Source: Oscillospiraceae bacterium (lineage in GTDB: Bacteria > Bacillota > Clostridia > Oscillospirales > Oscillospiraceae). From it: a DNA stretch of 53,295 nucleotides. The notes beneath the pieces are model-generated. The model saw nothing but the letters and a program-made list of their open reading frames with translations, ran no database searches and was not told where the DNA came from. Both the position numbers and the translations under genes were made by a program. Position 1 is the first letter of the stretch, and each line of letters starts with the position of its first letter. The DNA lies in contig JAFTVM010000072.1 of assembly GCA_017465745.1 (NCBI GenBank), positions 1 through 53,295 on the forward strand, given 5' to 3'. Of this stretch, positions 23,530 through 29,981 are shown piece by piece.

Positions 23530-24513
23530 ATGGATTACATTGTTTTAGATATGGAGTGGAATCAGCCCTGGCCCGGCTCTCCCTCCTCCCGGAAGGTACT
23601 GCCCGTCCACATCCGGGGTGAGATCATCCAGATCGGCGCCGTCCGGATAAGGCCGGATCAGACCGTGGCCGATGAGTTCCAGATTATGGTCAAGCCCAAA
23701 TATTACCGCCACCTGAACCGCCGGGTCAGCAAGCTCACCGGCATCAAGGAATCCCGGCTCAAGGCAGAGGGCGTCCCCTTCCCCGAAGCTATGGAGGCAT
23801 TCCGCAGCTGGTGCGGCGAGGATATCGTGTTCCTGACCTGGGGCTTTGACGATATCGGCATCCTGCGGGAGAATCTGCAGCTGTTCGGCATGGATATCGA
23901 CTGGACCGGTAAGTGGTACAACGCCCAGATGATCTTCAACGCCCAGACCGACGGCTCCACCTCCCAGAAGGCCCTGAAAACCGCCATGGAGCTCTTCGGC
24001 ATCGAGGCCACCCGCCCCGCCCACGACGCCCTGGGCGACGCCTACCACACCGCCCTGATCTGCGCCAAGCTGGATCTGCACAAGGGCGCCGCCGAATACG
24101 ACCAGGCCCTGAAGAGCCACGAAAACGGCTTCCACGGCGCGGAGCTCCCCGGCTGCATCTGCCGCCAGGTGTACTATGACTTCCCCGACAAGCGCGCCGC
24201 CCTGGCCGCCATGGCCGGCGAAGAAAACAAGTGCCCCATCTGCGAATCCCGGATGCTGGGCTCCCGCTGGTTTGCCCAGCCCGGTCACCGGTATATGGAT
24301 CTGGCCACCTGCCCCGAACACGGCAAGTTCCTGATCCGCGTCCGCCTGTCCGAGCAGCCCGACGGCCTGACCCGTGTCAGCCGCCTGACCTACGAGGCCA
24401 CCTCCGAGGCCGCCGCCAACTACGCCCGCCGGGCGGAGAAGGCCGATCCTGAGGAACGCCCCCACCGCCGCCGCAGACGCAGAACCGCCCCCCTGGAGGG
24501 CAACAGGGAATAA
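23530..24513 (+). CDS. DEDDh 3'-5' exonuclease (KapD/ERI-1-like) with zinc-binding tail
   Basis: The N-terminal half is an RNase T/DEDDh exonuclease: the first motif is IVLDMEWN (D7, E9), the second Asp lies in WGFDDIG (D107/D108), and the last motif is RPAHDALGDA (H165, D170). Such enzymes trim 3' ends of RNA or DNA with two metal ions. The C-terminal part adds CPICES (C235, C238) and CPEH (C261), probably a small zinc site, then an Arg-rich end likely to bind nucleic acid. 327 residues. The substrate is not known. Confidence 0.87.
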   Translation: MDYIVLDMEWNQPWPGSPSSRKVLPVHIRGEIIQIGAVRIRPDQTVADEFQIMVKPKYYRHLNRRVSKLTGIKESRLKAEGVPFPEAMEAFRSWCGEDIVFLTWGFDDIGILRENLQLFGMDIDWTGKWYNAQMIFNAQTDGSTSQKALKTAMELFGIEATRPAHDALGDAYHTALICAKLDLHKGAAEYDQALKSHENGFHGAELPGCICRQVYYDFPDKRAALAAMAGEENKCPICESRMLGSRWFAQPGHRYMDLATCPEHGKFLIRVRLSEQPDGLTRVSRLTYEATSEAAANYARRAEKADPEERPHRRRRRRTAPLEGNRE

Positions 24514-24518
24514 ACAGC

Positions 24519-24546
24519 AAGGACGCACCCGCGGGTGCGTCCTTTT
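24519..24546 (+). terminator. Terminator after the exonuclease gene
   Basis: A perfect stem AAGGACGCACCC/GGGTGCGTCCTT (24519-24530, 24533-24544) followed by TT. It also faces the end of spmB on the other strand. Confidence 0.85.
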
Positions 24547-25055
24547 CACCACATCCACCGCACCGTCCAACTCGCCATCAGGAATCCCACCAGATCGGCA
24601 AACAATGCGGCGGGGATGGCATAGCGGGTCTTATGGACCCCCGCTGCCCCGAAATAGACACTGATGGTATAGAAGGTCGTCTCCGTGGACCCAAGCATCA
24701 CGGCCACAGTTCGCCCGATCATGGAATCCGGACCGTGCTGGGCCATCAGATCCGCCCCCACTGCCAGGGCGGCGCTGCCGCTGATGGGACGGATCAGCAC
24801 CAGCATGGCCGTTTCCGGCGGGATGCCCAGGAATTGGAACACGGGAGCCAGAAATCCGCTGAGCAATTCCATGGCCCCCGAGGCTTTCAGCATCTGCACC
24901 GCCGTCAGCAGCACCACCAGGGCCGGAAGGATGGAGAATACCAGCTTCAGACCCTCCGCCCCGCCCTGCAGCAGCAGATCGTAGGCATTTTCCTTCCGAT
25001 GCAGCGCCAGCAGCGACGCCCCCAGCAGCAGCGCGGGAACCACATAGTCAGTCAT
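24546..25055 (-). CDS. spmB: Spore maturation protein B
   Basis: Nucleoside-recognition (Gate) domain membrane protein that, with SpmA, is needed for spore core dehydration in Bacillus (known). The 169-residue product is hydrophobic and has GGAEGLKLVFSILPALVVLL, IRPISGSAALAV and MLGSTETTFYTISVYFGAAG, the SpmB signature. The start at 25055 overlaps the end of spmA by 8 bases, so the pair is coupled. It implies that the organism, or a recent ancestor, forms endospores. Confidence 0.93.
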   Translation of the reverse strand: MTDYVVPALLLGASLLALHRKENAYDLLLQGGAEGLKLVFSILPALVVLLTAVQMLKASGAMELLSGFLAPVFQFLGIPPETAMLVLIRPISGSAALAVGADLMAQHGPDSMIGRTVAVMLGSTETTFYTISVYFGAAGVHKTRYAIPAALFADLVGFLMASWTVRWMW

Positions 25056-25626
25056 CCTTCCAGACCCTCCCCAACAGCCATGCCATGGCAACTCCCAGCC
25101 CTGCCGAACAGACACTGCTGATCCACACCGCCGGGAGAATATCGAAGGGCGCGGCACTGCCCAGGCCTGCCCGCACCGCCGCCACATTGGCAGGGATCAG
25201 CTGGATGGATGCCGTATTCAGGACGATGAGCCGGCACATCTCATCCGTGGCCACTCCCGGCCTGCGCACCATCCGCTTCACCGCCCGGATCCCCAGGGGC
25301 GTCGCCGCGTTGCCAAGCCCCAGGAAATTGGCGCAGATATTCCCCGAAACCGCCCCGGCAAGTTCCGGGTCGTCCTGCGTCCCAGGAAAAATCCGCCGGA
25401 GCAGCGGAGAAAGCATCCGCGACAGCAGCCTTGTGACGCCCCCCGCCTCCAGAAGCTTTCCCACTCCCGTCCACAGCACCAGCGACCCTGTCAGCGCCAT
25501 TGCAAGCTCCGCGCCCGCCTGGGCCCCCGCCGGAACCGCCGCCGCCAGTACCCCTCCCCTGCCCGTCAGGATGGCGGAAAAAAAACAGATAATTCCAATG
25601 CCGCACCATATTCTGCCCATAACCAT
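25048..25626 (-). CDS. spmA: Spore maturation protein A
   Basis: Partner of SpmB. The 192-residue membrane protein has the conserved AVSGNICANFLGLGNAATPLG core with the GNAATP motif, and a C-terminal NTASIQLIPANVAAVRAG stretch typical of the family. Two in-frame ATG codons (25626, 25620) are possible starts; GGGAG about ten bases upstream favours 25626. The gene is divergent from the AbrB-like gene, across about 190 bases that hold the abrB promoter. No sporulation sigma promoter was confidently seen for it. Confidence 0.93.
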   Translation of the reverse strand: MVMGRIWCGIGIICFFSAILTGRGGVLAAAVPAGAQAGAELAMALTGSLVLWTGVGKLLEAGGVTRLLSRMLSPLLRRIFPGTQDDPELAGAVSGNICANFLGLGNAATPLGIRAVKRMVRRPGVATDEMCRLIVLNTASIQLIPANVAAVRAGLGSAAPFDILPAVWISSVCSAGLGVAMAWLLGRVWKDD

Positions 25627-25718
25627 GAATCCATCATCTCCCGTAAAGAATATGGCCCCTTTTTGTTGGAAATACTTGGAAAATGGTTACAAATTTTATC
25701 AAAAACCTTAAAAATGAT

Positions 25719-25747
25719 TTGACAATTATGGTCGAATTCAGTATGAT
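25719..25747 (+). promoter_or_regulatory. Promoter of the AbrB-like gene
   Basis: TTGACA (25719-25724) and TATGAT (25742-25747), 17 bases apart, in an AT-rich stretch. Near-consensus sigma-A site. Confidence 0.85.
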
Positions 25748-25814
25748 ATAGTAAATAAGCAGCAAAACAGACATCGCGGCGGCTTATTAATCGGAAAAAA
25801 GGGAGCGAACCACT

Positions 25815-26057
25815 ATGAAGTCGACAGGTATTATTCGCAAAGTGGATGAGCTCGGCAGAATCGTGCTGCCCATCGAACTGCGGCGTACTTTGGATATTGC
25901 TGAGCGCGACGAGCTGGAAATTTTTATGGAGAACGATCGGATCGTCTTGCAGAAATTTGAGCCTGCCTGTATTTTCTGCGGTTCTTCCCGGGGTCTGGTG
26001 ACCTACCGTGGAAAGAACGTCTGCCAGGACTGCATCAGCAAGATGTCCGAATACTGA
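25815..26057 (+). CDS. abrB: AbrB-family transition-state regulator with a C-terminal zinc-binding motif
   Basis: An 80-residue DNA-binding protein. Residues 1-50 are a clear AbrB swapped-hairpin domain (STGIIRKVDELGRIVLPIEL...). The C-terminal 30 residues carry CIFCGSS and NVCQDCI (C52, C55, C70, C73), a probable zinc knuckle in place of the usual oligomerisation tail. The family controls transition-state and sporulation genes (known). It is divergent from spmA and monocistronic, with a strong promoter and terminator. GGGAG serves as SD. Confidence 0.92.
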   Translation: MKSTGIIRKVDELGRIVLPIELRRTLDIAERDELEIFMENDRIVLQKFEPACIFCGSSRGLVTYRGKNVCQDCISKMSEY

Positions 26058-26074
26058 TAAATTGCAACATATGT

Positions 26075-26103
26075 CCCCGGATGGTCCGCCATCCGGGGTT
26101 TTT
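26075..26103 (+). terminator. Terminator after the AbrB-like gene
   Basis: A perfect 10-bp stem CCCCGGATGG/CCATCCGGGG with TCCG loop, followed by TTTTT. Confidence 0.92.
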
Positions 26104-26113
26104 AATTTGACTC

Positions 26114-26142
26114 TTGTGGTTTCCGGAACGATCCGATATAAT
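26114..26142 (+). promoter_or_regulatory. Promoter of the barnase-barstar operon
   Basis: TTGTGG (26114-26119) and TATAAT (26137-26142), 17 bases apart, with predicted start near 26149. SD GGAGG is at 26162-26166. Confidence 0.72.
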
Positions 26143-26171
26143 GGATGCATCTATCCACTCTGGAGGCAATT

Positions 26172-26702
26172 ATGAAAAAGACATTATCCCTGATCCTGGC
26201 GCTGCTGCTGGTTCTCACCGTCTTCTTCGGCTGTTCCGAGCTGCCGGAGGAGCTGCTGTACAGCGATTCCACCACCGGTATTTCGGAAACCACCGGCGAG
26301 AGTCTCCCGCTTGATGAAACGGATCCGCTGCCGGAAGCGCCCACAGAGGCCCTGCCCGATCCCGACGGCAGCTACACCACAAAAGAGGACGTTGCCCTCT
26401 ACATCCATGTTTACGGCGAACTGCCCTCCAACTTTATCACCAAGAAGGAAGCCCGGAATCTGGGCTGGAGCGGCGGCGGCCTGGACGGCTACGCCGACGG
26501 CAAGTGCATCGGCGGCGACCGGTTCGGCAATTACGAAGGCCTGCTCCCCGACGCCGATGGACGGAGCTGGACCGAGTGCGACATCGACACCCTGCACGCA
26601 GACAGCAGAGGTCCCAAGCGCATCGTCTTCTCCAATGACGGTCTGATCTACTACACCGGCGACCACTATGAGAGCTTCGAGCTGCTCTACGGTGAACCCT
26701 GA
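26172..26702 (+). CDS. Surface-anchored barnase-like ribonuclease
   Basis: Residues 1-21 form a signal peptide ending in a lipobox-like FFGC (Cys21). A Pro/Glu/Thr-rich spacer (22-66) leads to a barnase-family domain (67-176). By alignment from memory to barnase, the key residues are all present: K91 (K27), E135 in SWTE (E73), R146 (R83), R150 (R87) and H165 in GDHY (H102), with ITKKEARNLGW and IGGDRFGN in the right places. It should cleave RNA, preferably after guanosine, outside the cell or in a recipient. The next gene encodes a barstar, overlapping by one base. SD GGAGG favours this start over an ATG nine codons upstream. Confidence 0.93.
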   Translation: MKKTLSLILALLLVLTVFFGCSELPEELLYSDSTTGISETTGESLPLDETDPLPEAPTEALPDPDGSYTTKEDVALYIHVYGELPSNFITKKEARNLGWSGGGLDGYADGKCIGGDRFGNYEGLLPDADGRSWTECDIDTLHADSRGPKRIVFSNDGLIYYTGDHYESFELLYGEP

Positions 26703-26971
26703 TGGAGCGGGTCATAATTGAATGCGGCGCCGTGAAGAGCCGGGAAGATCTTCACGCCGCTCTTGCAAAGCAACTGCACTTCCCCGCCTGGTACGGCGGC
26801 AATCTGGACGCCCTCCACGACCTGCTCACCGACATTTCCGCCGACACCCGGCTGATCCTGGCCGACTGGCCCGCCGCCGAAGCTGCCCTTGGCGATTACG
26901 GCCGCCGGGTGGAAAAGGTCCTGGCCATCTGTGCATTGAAAAATCCCAGGCTGACCATCGAATTCTGTTAA
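26702..26971 (+). CDS. Barstar-family ribonuclease inhibitor
   Basis: An 89-residue cytoplasmic protein of the barstar family, which plugs the active site of barnase-like RNases. The segment FPAWYGGNLDALHDLLT matches the barstar inhibitory helix; D36 and D40 correspond to the barstar Asp pair that contacts barnase (D35, D39), and Y31 is kept. Its ATG overlaps the RNase stop (TGATG), so the two are coupled and the inhibitor is made with the enzyme. The domain ends LTIEFC, as in barstars. Confidence 0.94.
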   Translation: MERVIIECGAVKSREDLHAALAKQLHFPAWYGGNLDALHDLLTDISADTRLILADWPAAEAALGDYGRRVEKVLAICALKNPRLTIEFC

Positions 26972-26975
26972 AGGC

Positions 26976-27010
26976 AAATCCCGGTATCACTGCGATACCG
27001 GGATTTGTTA
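26976..27010 (+). terminator. Terminator after the barstar gene
   Basis: A perfect 13-bp stem (26976-26988, 26994-27006) with ACTGC loop, then TGTTAT. It meets the displaced spoVAC fragment coming from the other strand. Confidence 0.88.
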
Positions 27011-27151
27011 TATGGTCATGGTCAGCCAGTAGATCAGCCCGTACACCACGCTGGCTGCCAGGCCGTAGACGATGACTGGCCCCGCGATGGTGAATATCTT
27101 CGCCCCCACGCCGGGCATGAAGCCCTCCGGTAGTGTCAGGATTGGATCCAT
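27008..27151 (-). pseudogene. Displaced 3' end of a spoVAC gene
   Basis: A 47-codon frame whose last 39 residues (from PEG, about 27127 down to the stop at 27008) repeat the C-terminus of SpoVAC: VGAKIFTIAGPVIVYGLAAS and on to LIYW, nearly residue for residue. At the DNA level about 95 bases are roughly 90% identical to 29488-29583, by eye. Nothing of the first two thirds of the gene is present. It has the same orientation as the complete spoVAC at 29472-29909, so the two form direct repeats around the stress genes. Expression is unlikely. Confidence 0.85.
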
Positions 27152-27211
27152 TGATTCGTATCGAAACGGTTCGAATTTTCACGAGAAAGTCGTTCTCTGC
27201 CAAAAGAAGTT

Positions 27212-27643
27212 TTATCTTCCAAGCATTTTATAGAGAATACGGTACAGTATCGCAGCTTCCTCCGGCTCCAGATTGGAGCACCTGGCGACCTGCGCCGGGA
27301 CGGCCAAGGCTTTTTCTCTCAGTGCTTCACCGGCTTCGGTGATGGTGACAATCAAATTCCGTTCATCAGTTGTACTGCGCTGGCGGGTCACAAGCCCCTT
27401 GCCCTCCAGCTTTTTCAGAACCGGAGTCAGTGTGCCGGAGTCTAGATACAGAATCTCACCCATAGCCTTGACATTCATTGTTTTCTTTTCCCACAGAACC
27501 ATCATGGCAATATACTGGGTGTAGGTCAGGTCGATCTCGTCCAGAAAAGGCTTGTACTGCTTGATAATTTCACGGGAGCAGGCATAGAGTGGGAAGCAGA
27601 TTTGATTTTCAATCTTCAGTGCATCATACTTTGACTCCAACAT
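27212..27643 (-). CDS. ohrR: OhrR-type MarR-family peroxide sensor
   Basis: A 143-residue winged-helix repressor. KIENQICFPLYACSREI resembles the start of Bacillus OhrR, with reactive Cys16 in the OhrR position and a second Cys22. The DNA-binding part reads LYLDSGTLTPVLKKLEGKGL, with the winged-helix DERN following. OhrR loses DNA binding on oxidation by organic peroxides (known). The ATG at 27643 is chosen because GGAGG is five bases before it. Codons are visibly more AT-rich than in flanking genes. No ohr peroxidase gene is next to it; the likely targets are the adjoining redox genes. Confidence 0.9.
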   Translation of the reverse strand: MLESKYDALKIENQICFPLYACSREIIKQYKPFLDEIDLTYTQYIAMMVLWEKKTMNVKAMGEILYLDSGTLTPVLKKLEGKGLVTRQRSTTDERNLIVTITEAGEALREKALAVPAQVARCSNLEPEEAAILYRILYKMLGR

Positions 27644-27652
27644 AATAGCCTC

Positions 27653-27712
27653 CAAAACCTGTTTGTTCTATTTAATTTATCACAATTCATCGATTCTTAC
27701 AAGCAGGTTTTG
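27653..27712 (-). promoter_or_regulatory. ohrR promoter enclosed by a 14-bp inverted repeat
   Basis: On the minus strand TTGTAA (27697-27702) and TAAATT (27674-27679) are 17 bases apart. Two 14-base arms (27653-27666 and 27699-27712, one mismatch) enclose the promoter; one covers the -35 region, the other the start region up to the SD. AATTGTG and AATTAAAT around the -10 resemble parts of known OhrR operators. An RNA reading in from the upstream gene could form a hairpin ending at the SD. Confidence 0.6.
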
Positions 27713-27723
27713 AAAGAATCCCA

Positions 27724-28119
27724 TCAGAAGCGAATTATCTTTGGTGCTTCGGTAAAGGAGCAGATCACAGCAGTGGCATCTTTCAGGTAATAGACCTCCG
27801 TATTGCCATCCCCGGGGGTATACTGTGCCCGCAGGGAGGGGTAAGCATCCAGCATATGCCCCTGGGCAGCAATGTTTACATCCAATACGGCTTCTGCGGT
27901 AATGCGGATCCACTTGCCGTCGGGTGACATGGCGCTGATCTCTATCTTGGGACTTGCCTTCATCTGGTGCGCCACAGGCTTGATTTTGCCTGTCTGGATG
28001 TAGAGCTTACCCTCAAACACATCATAGGTACCAAAGGGGCGGACTCTGGGCTGGTCACCCTCTACCGTTGCCAGATAATACACGCCGCACTTTTTCAGAA
28101 ATTCATACACTTCGTTCAT
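27724..28119 (-). CDS. Pyridoxamine 5'-phosphate oxidase-family flavoprotein
   Basis: A 131-residue split-barrel protein of the PNPOx-like/NimC type, which usually binds FMN or F420. Visible features: YYLATVEGDQPRVRPFGTYD near the N-terminus, then KLYIQTGKIKPVAHQM and EISAMSPDGKWIRITAEA. The reaction cannot be specified; family members reduce flavins, nitro groups or haem. It lies 16 bases after the flavodoxin gene and shares the redox theme of the cluster. SD GGAGG precedes the start. Confidence 0.82.
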   Translation of the reverse strand: MNEVYEFLKKCGVYYLATVEGDQPRVRPFGTYDVFEGKLYIQTGKIKPVAHQMKASPKIEISAMSPDGKWIRITAEAVLDVNIAAQGHMLDAYPSLRAQYTPGDGNTEVYYLKDATAVICSFTEAPKIIRF

Positions 28120-28135
28120 AGCAATACCTCCATTT

Positions 28136-28543
28136 TTATTTTACGGTTTTTCTCGCAAACGCAGCAGCATTCTTCAAATCCGTTTCATCGGGATGTCCCT
28201 TGTGCATGGGACCGAAGGAACCACGGCAATGGAACTCCCCATCAGACAGCAGCACACCTGCCGCGCCGCAGACCTTCTTCATGGGTTTGTGGGTGGATTT
28301 CATCATTGCAGAAGTGCCGAAGCACACGATCTTGCCGATGTGGTCCTTATTTTGGGTGATAAAGTTCTTGACTGCTTCATCCACATCAAAGGCATAGTAG
28401 GAGCAGCCCAGGAACAGGATATCCACCTTCTCATGCAGAGGTACAGCCACACTTTCTGCCTTTACGCCCAGGACATCTTCAATGGCGCGGGCTAAGGTTT
28501 CCGTATTGCCGGATCTGGTGTAATAACGAATGGCGATTTTCAT
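28136..28543 (-). CDS. Flavodoxin-like protein
   Basis: A 135-residue flavodoxin fold. The N-terminal FMN phosphate loop is YYTRSGNTETLA (residues 7-18); FLGCSYYAFDVDEAVKNF and CFGTSAMMKSTHKPM form the later isoalloxazine-side loops. It presumably moves electrons for the neighbouring oxidoreductases. The start at 28543 has AAGGAG upstream; a longer open frame overlaps the TSCPD gene and is rejected. Confidence 0.86.
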   Translation of the reverse strand: MKIAIRYYTRSGNTETLARAIEDVLGVKAESVAVPLHEKVDILFLGCSYYAFDVDEAVKNFITQNKDHIGKIVCFGTSAMMKSTHKPMKKVCGAAGVLLSDGEFHCRGSFGPMHKGHPDETDLKNAAAFARKTVK

Positions 28544-28553
28544 CCGATTCTCC

Positions 28554-28805
28554 TTACCGGGCGCTGTGTGCCGCCCGGACAGCCTTCGCCAGCTGGTCAG
28601 CACAGGAGGTAGGCCGCCGGCCGCAGGTGTTGCCCAGCAGCATTTCTTCGATCTTGTCCACTGTCCAGCCATCCAGCAGCTTGGCAATGGCCTTCAGATT
28701 TCCGTTGCAGCCACCCAGGAAAGAAATATTGGTGACCACGTCGCCCTCAATATCAAAGCTGATCATCTGGGCGCAGGTGTTTTCGGTTTTATAATCGTAG
28801 CGCAT
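28554..28805 (-). CDS. TSCPD domain protein (NrdJ C-terminal-like)
   Basis: An 83-residue protein with a small TSCPD domain. FLGGCNGNLKAIAKLLDGW, GNTCGRRPTSCADQLAKA and other Cys-containing loops match the family, known from the end of class II ribonucleotide reductases and as free proteins of unknown role. Its ATG overlaps the final stop of the gpx frame (TGATG), showing that the gene was originally coupled to full-length gpx. Function unknown. Confidence 0.82.
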   Translation of the reverse strand: MRYDYKTENTCAQMISFDIEGDVVTNISFLGGCNGNLKAIAKLLDGWTVDKIEEMLLGNTCGRRPTSCADQLAKAVRAAHSAR

Positions 28806-29347
28806 CACAGCACCGCCTTGACTTTTTCCATAACGGACTTCATGGAAGCGGTGGGCTCAAACCGGGCCAGGATCTCACCGTCCCGGCTGATGAGGAACTT
28901 GGTAAAATTCCACTTGACGTTGCCGTTCTTCTTGTAGTCCTTGTCCATCTTCTTTGCAATGCCGTTCATCATCATGGCCATGGGGCTCATGCCGAAGCCT
29001 TCGAATCAGGTGTTCTCAGACAGCCACTTGTACAGAGGGATGGCGTTCTCACCCAGAACATCGATCTTGGAGAACTGGGGAAAGGTGATGCCGTAGCGGC
29101 CGGTGCAGAAGGAATGGATCTGCTCATCATCGCCGGGAGCCTGCTCACCGAACTGGTTGCAGGGAAAGTCCAGGATCTCCAGCCCCTGGTCATAGCAGGC
29201 ATCGTACAGATCCTGCAGCTCGTCATACTGGGGCGTGAAGCCGCAGCCGGTGGCAGTGTTGACGATCAGCAATACCTTGCCCTTGTAGTCAGACAGGGAT
29301 ATCTCGGCTCCGTCCTGCGCTTTTACTATGAAATCATAAATAACCAT
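28805..29347 (-). pseudogene. Glutathione peroxidase-like gene interrupted by an in-frame TGA
   Basis: Codons 1-113 (29347-29009) give a normal thiol peroxidase N-terminus, with the active Cys35 in NTATGCGF and FPCNQFG at 61-67. Codon 114 (29006-29008) is TGA; the same frame then continues FEGFGMSP... to KWNFTKFLISRDG and a normal end at 28805. The full frame would be about 180 codons, the family size. The TGA replaces a position that is usually Gly (GGA to TGA is one change) and is not the selenocysteine site, which holds Cys. It is a nonsense mutation, read-through, or sequence error. Promoter and SD (AAGGAG) look intact. Confidence 0.85.
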
Positions 29348-29382
29348 AATCACTTCTCCTTAATTTAATTGTTCTCAATCTA

Positions 29383-29410
29383 ATTATACGCAATTACGGA
29401 GAAATGTCAA
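29383..29410 (-). promoter_or_regulatory. Promoter of the gpx redox operon
   Basis: On the minus strand TTGACA (29405-29410) and TATAAT (29383-29388), 16 bases apart. Downstream ACAATTAAATTA resembles half of a known OhrR operator, so control by the nearby OhrR is plausible. Confidence 0.8.
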
Positions 29411-29423
29411 TTGGATTATGATA

Positions 29424-29459
29424 GAAAAACCGGTAACAGGAAGAATTCCCATTACCGGT
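29424..29459 (-). terminator. Terminator after spoVAC
   Basis: Outer arms TTACCGGT/ACCGGTAA (29452-29459, 29429-29436) with an inner GGAA/TTCC stem, followed on the minus strand by TTTTTCTAT. Confidence 0.85.
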
Positions 29460-29471
29460 AACCTGTTCAAA

Positions 29472-29909
29472 TTATAGCTGTGAACTCACCCAATAAATCA
29501 GTCCGTACACCACGCTGGCCGCCAGGCCGTAGACGATGACAGGCCCGGCGATGGTGAATATCTTCGCCCCCACGCCCAGGATCATACCCTCGGTCCTGAA
29601 TTCCACAGCCGGGGCGGCGATGGAATTGGCAAAGCCCGTGATGGGCACCAGGGTGCCTGCCCCGGCGTGCTTGGCGATGTCGTCATACACACTCAACCCC
29701 GTCAGCAGGGCAGACAGCGCCACCAGCGTCATGGACGCGGCGGTGGATGCCTGTTCCTTTTCCAGTCCCCAGGCACTGTAGCAGTTGATAAAAACCTGCC
29801 CCAGTGCGCAGATCAGCCCGCCGATGACAAAGGCCTTGCCGCAGTCCATGCCCATGGGCGACCGGGGACTCATCCGGTCCACCAGTTTTTCGTATTCCCG
29901 ATCCGTCAT
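29472..29909 (-). CDS. spoVAC: SpoVAC, stage V sporulation protein
   Basis: Membrane protein of the channel that moves Ca-dipicolinic acid into the forespore and out on germination (known). The 145 residues have a short cytoplasmic start (MTDREYEKLVDRM), GKAFVIGGLICALGQVF, GLSVYDDIAKHAGAGTLVPI, TGFANSI and EFRTEGMILGVGAKIFTIAG, matching Bacillus SpoVAC throughout. SD AGGAGGGAT supports the start at 29909. Neither spoVAD nor spoVAE adjoins it, so this is an orphan copy. Its 3' end is duplicated at 27008-27127. Confidence 0.93.
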   Translation of the reverse strand: MTDREYEKLVDRMSPRSPMGMDCGKAFVIGGLICALGQVFINCYSAWGLEKEQASTAASMTLVALSALLTGLSVYDDIAKHAGAGTLVPITGFANSIAAPAVEFRTEGMILGVGAKIFTIAGPVIVYGLAASVVYGLIYWVSSQL

Positions 29910-29939
29910 TGCGATCCCTCCTGCCCATAGGATGTCCAA

Positions 29940-29968
29940 AAAGAAACAGCGCATACATGTGTATGCGC
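29940..29968 (-). terminator. Terminator after mtnN
   Basis: GCGCATACA/TGTATGCGC (29949-29957, 29960-29968) followed on the minus strand by TGTTTCTTTTT. Confidence 0.82.
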
Positions 29969-29981
29969 CGTTTTCGTTTTC

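Noticed and set aside
26702-26971. Intracellular toxin-antitoxin reading of the RNase/barstar pair
   Set aside because: The RNase has an export signal, so it is better seen as a secreted or surface enzyme with an immunity protein than as a classical intracellular toxin-antitoxin pair.
29006-29008. Selenocysteine codon in gpx
   Set aside because: The catalytic position holds Cys35; the TGA is about 80 codons downstream, at a position normally Gly, and no convincing SECIS was recognised.
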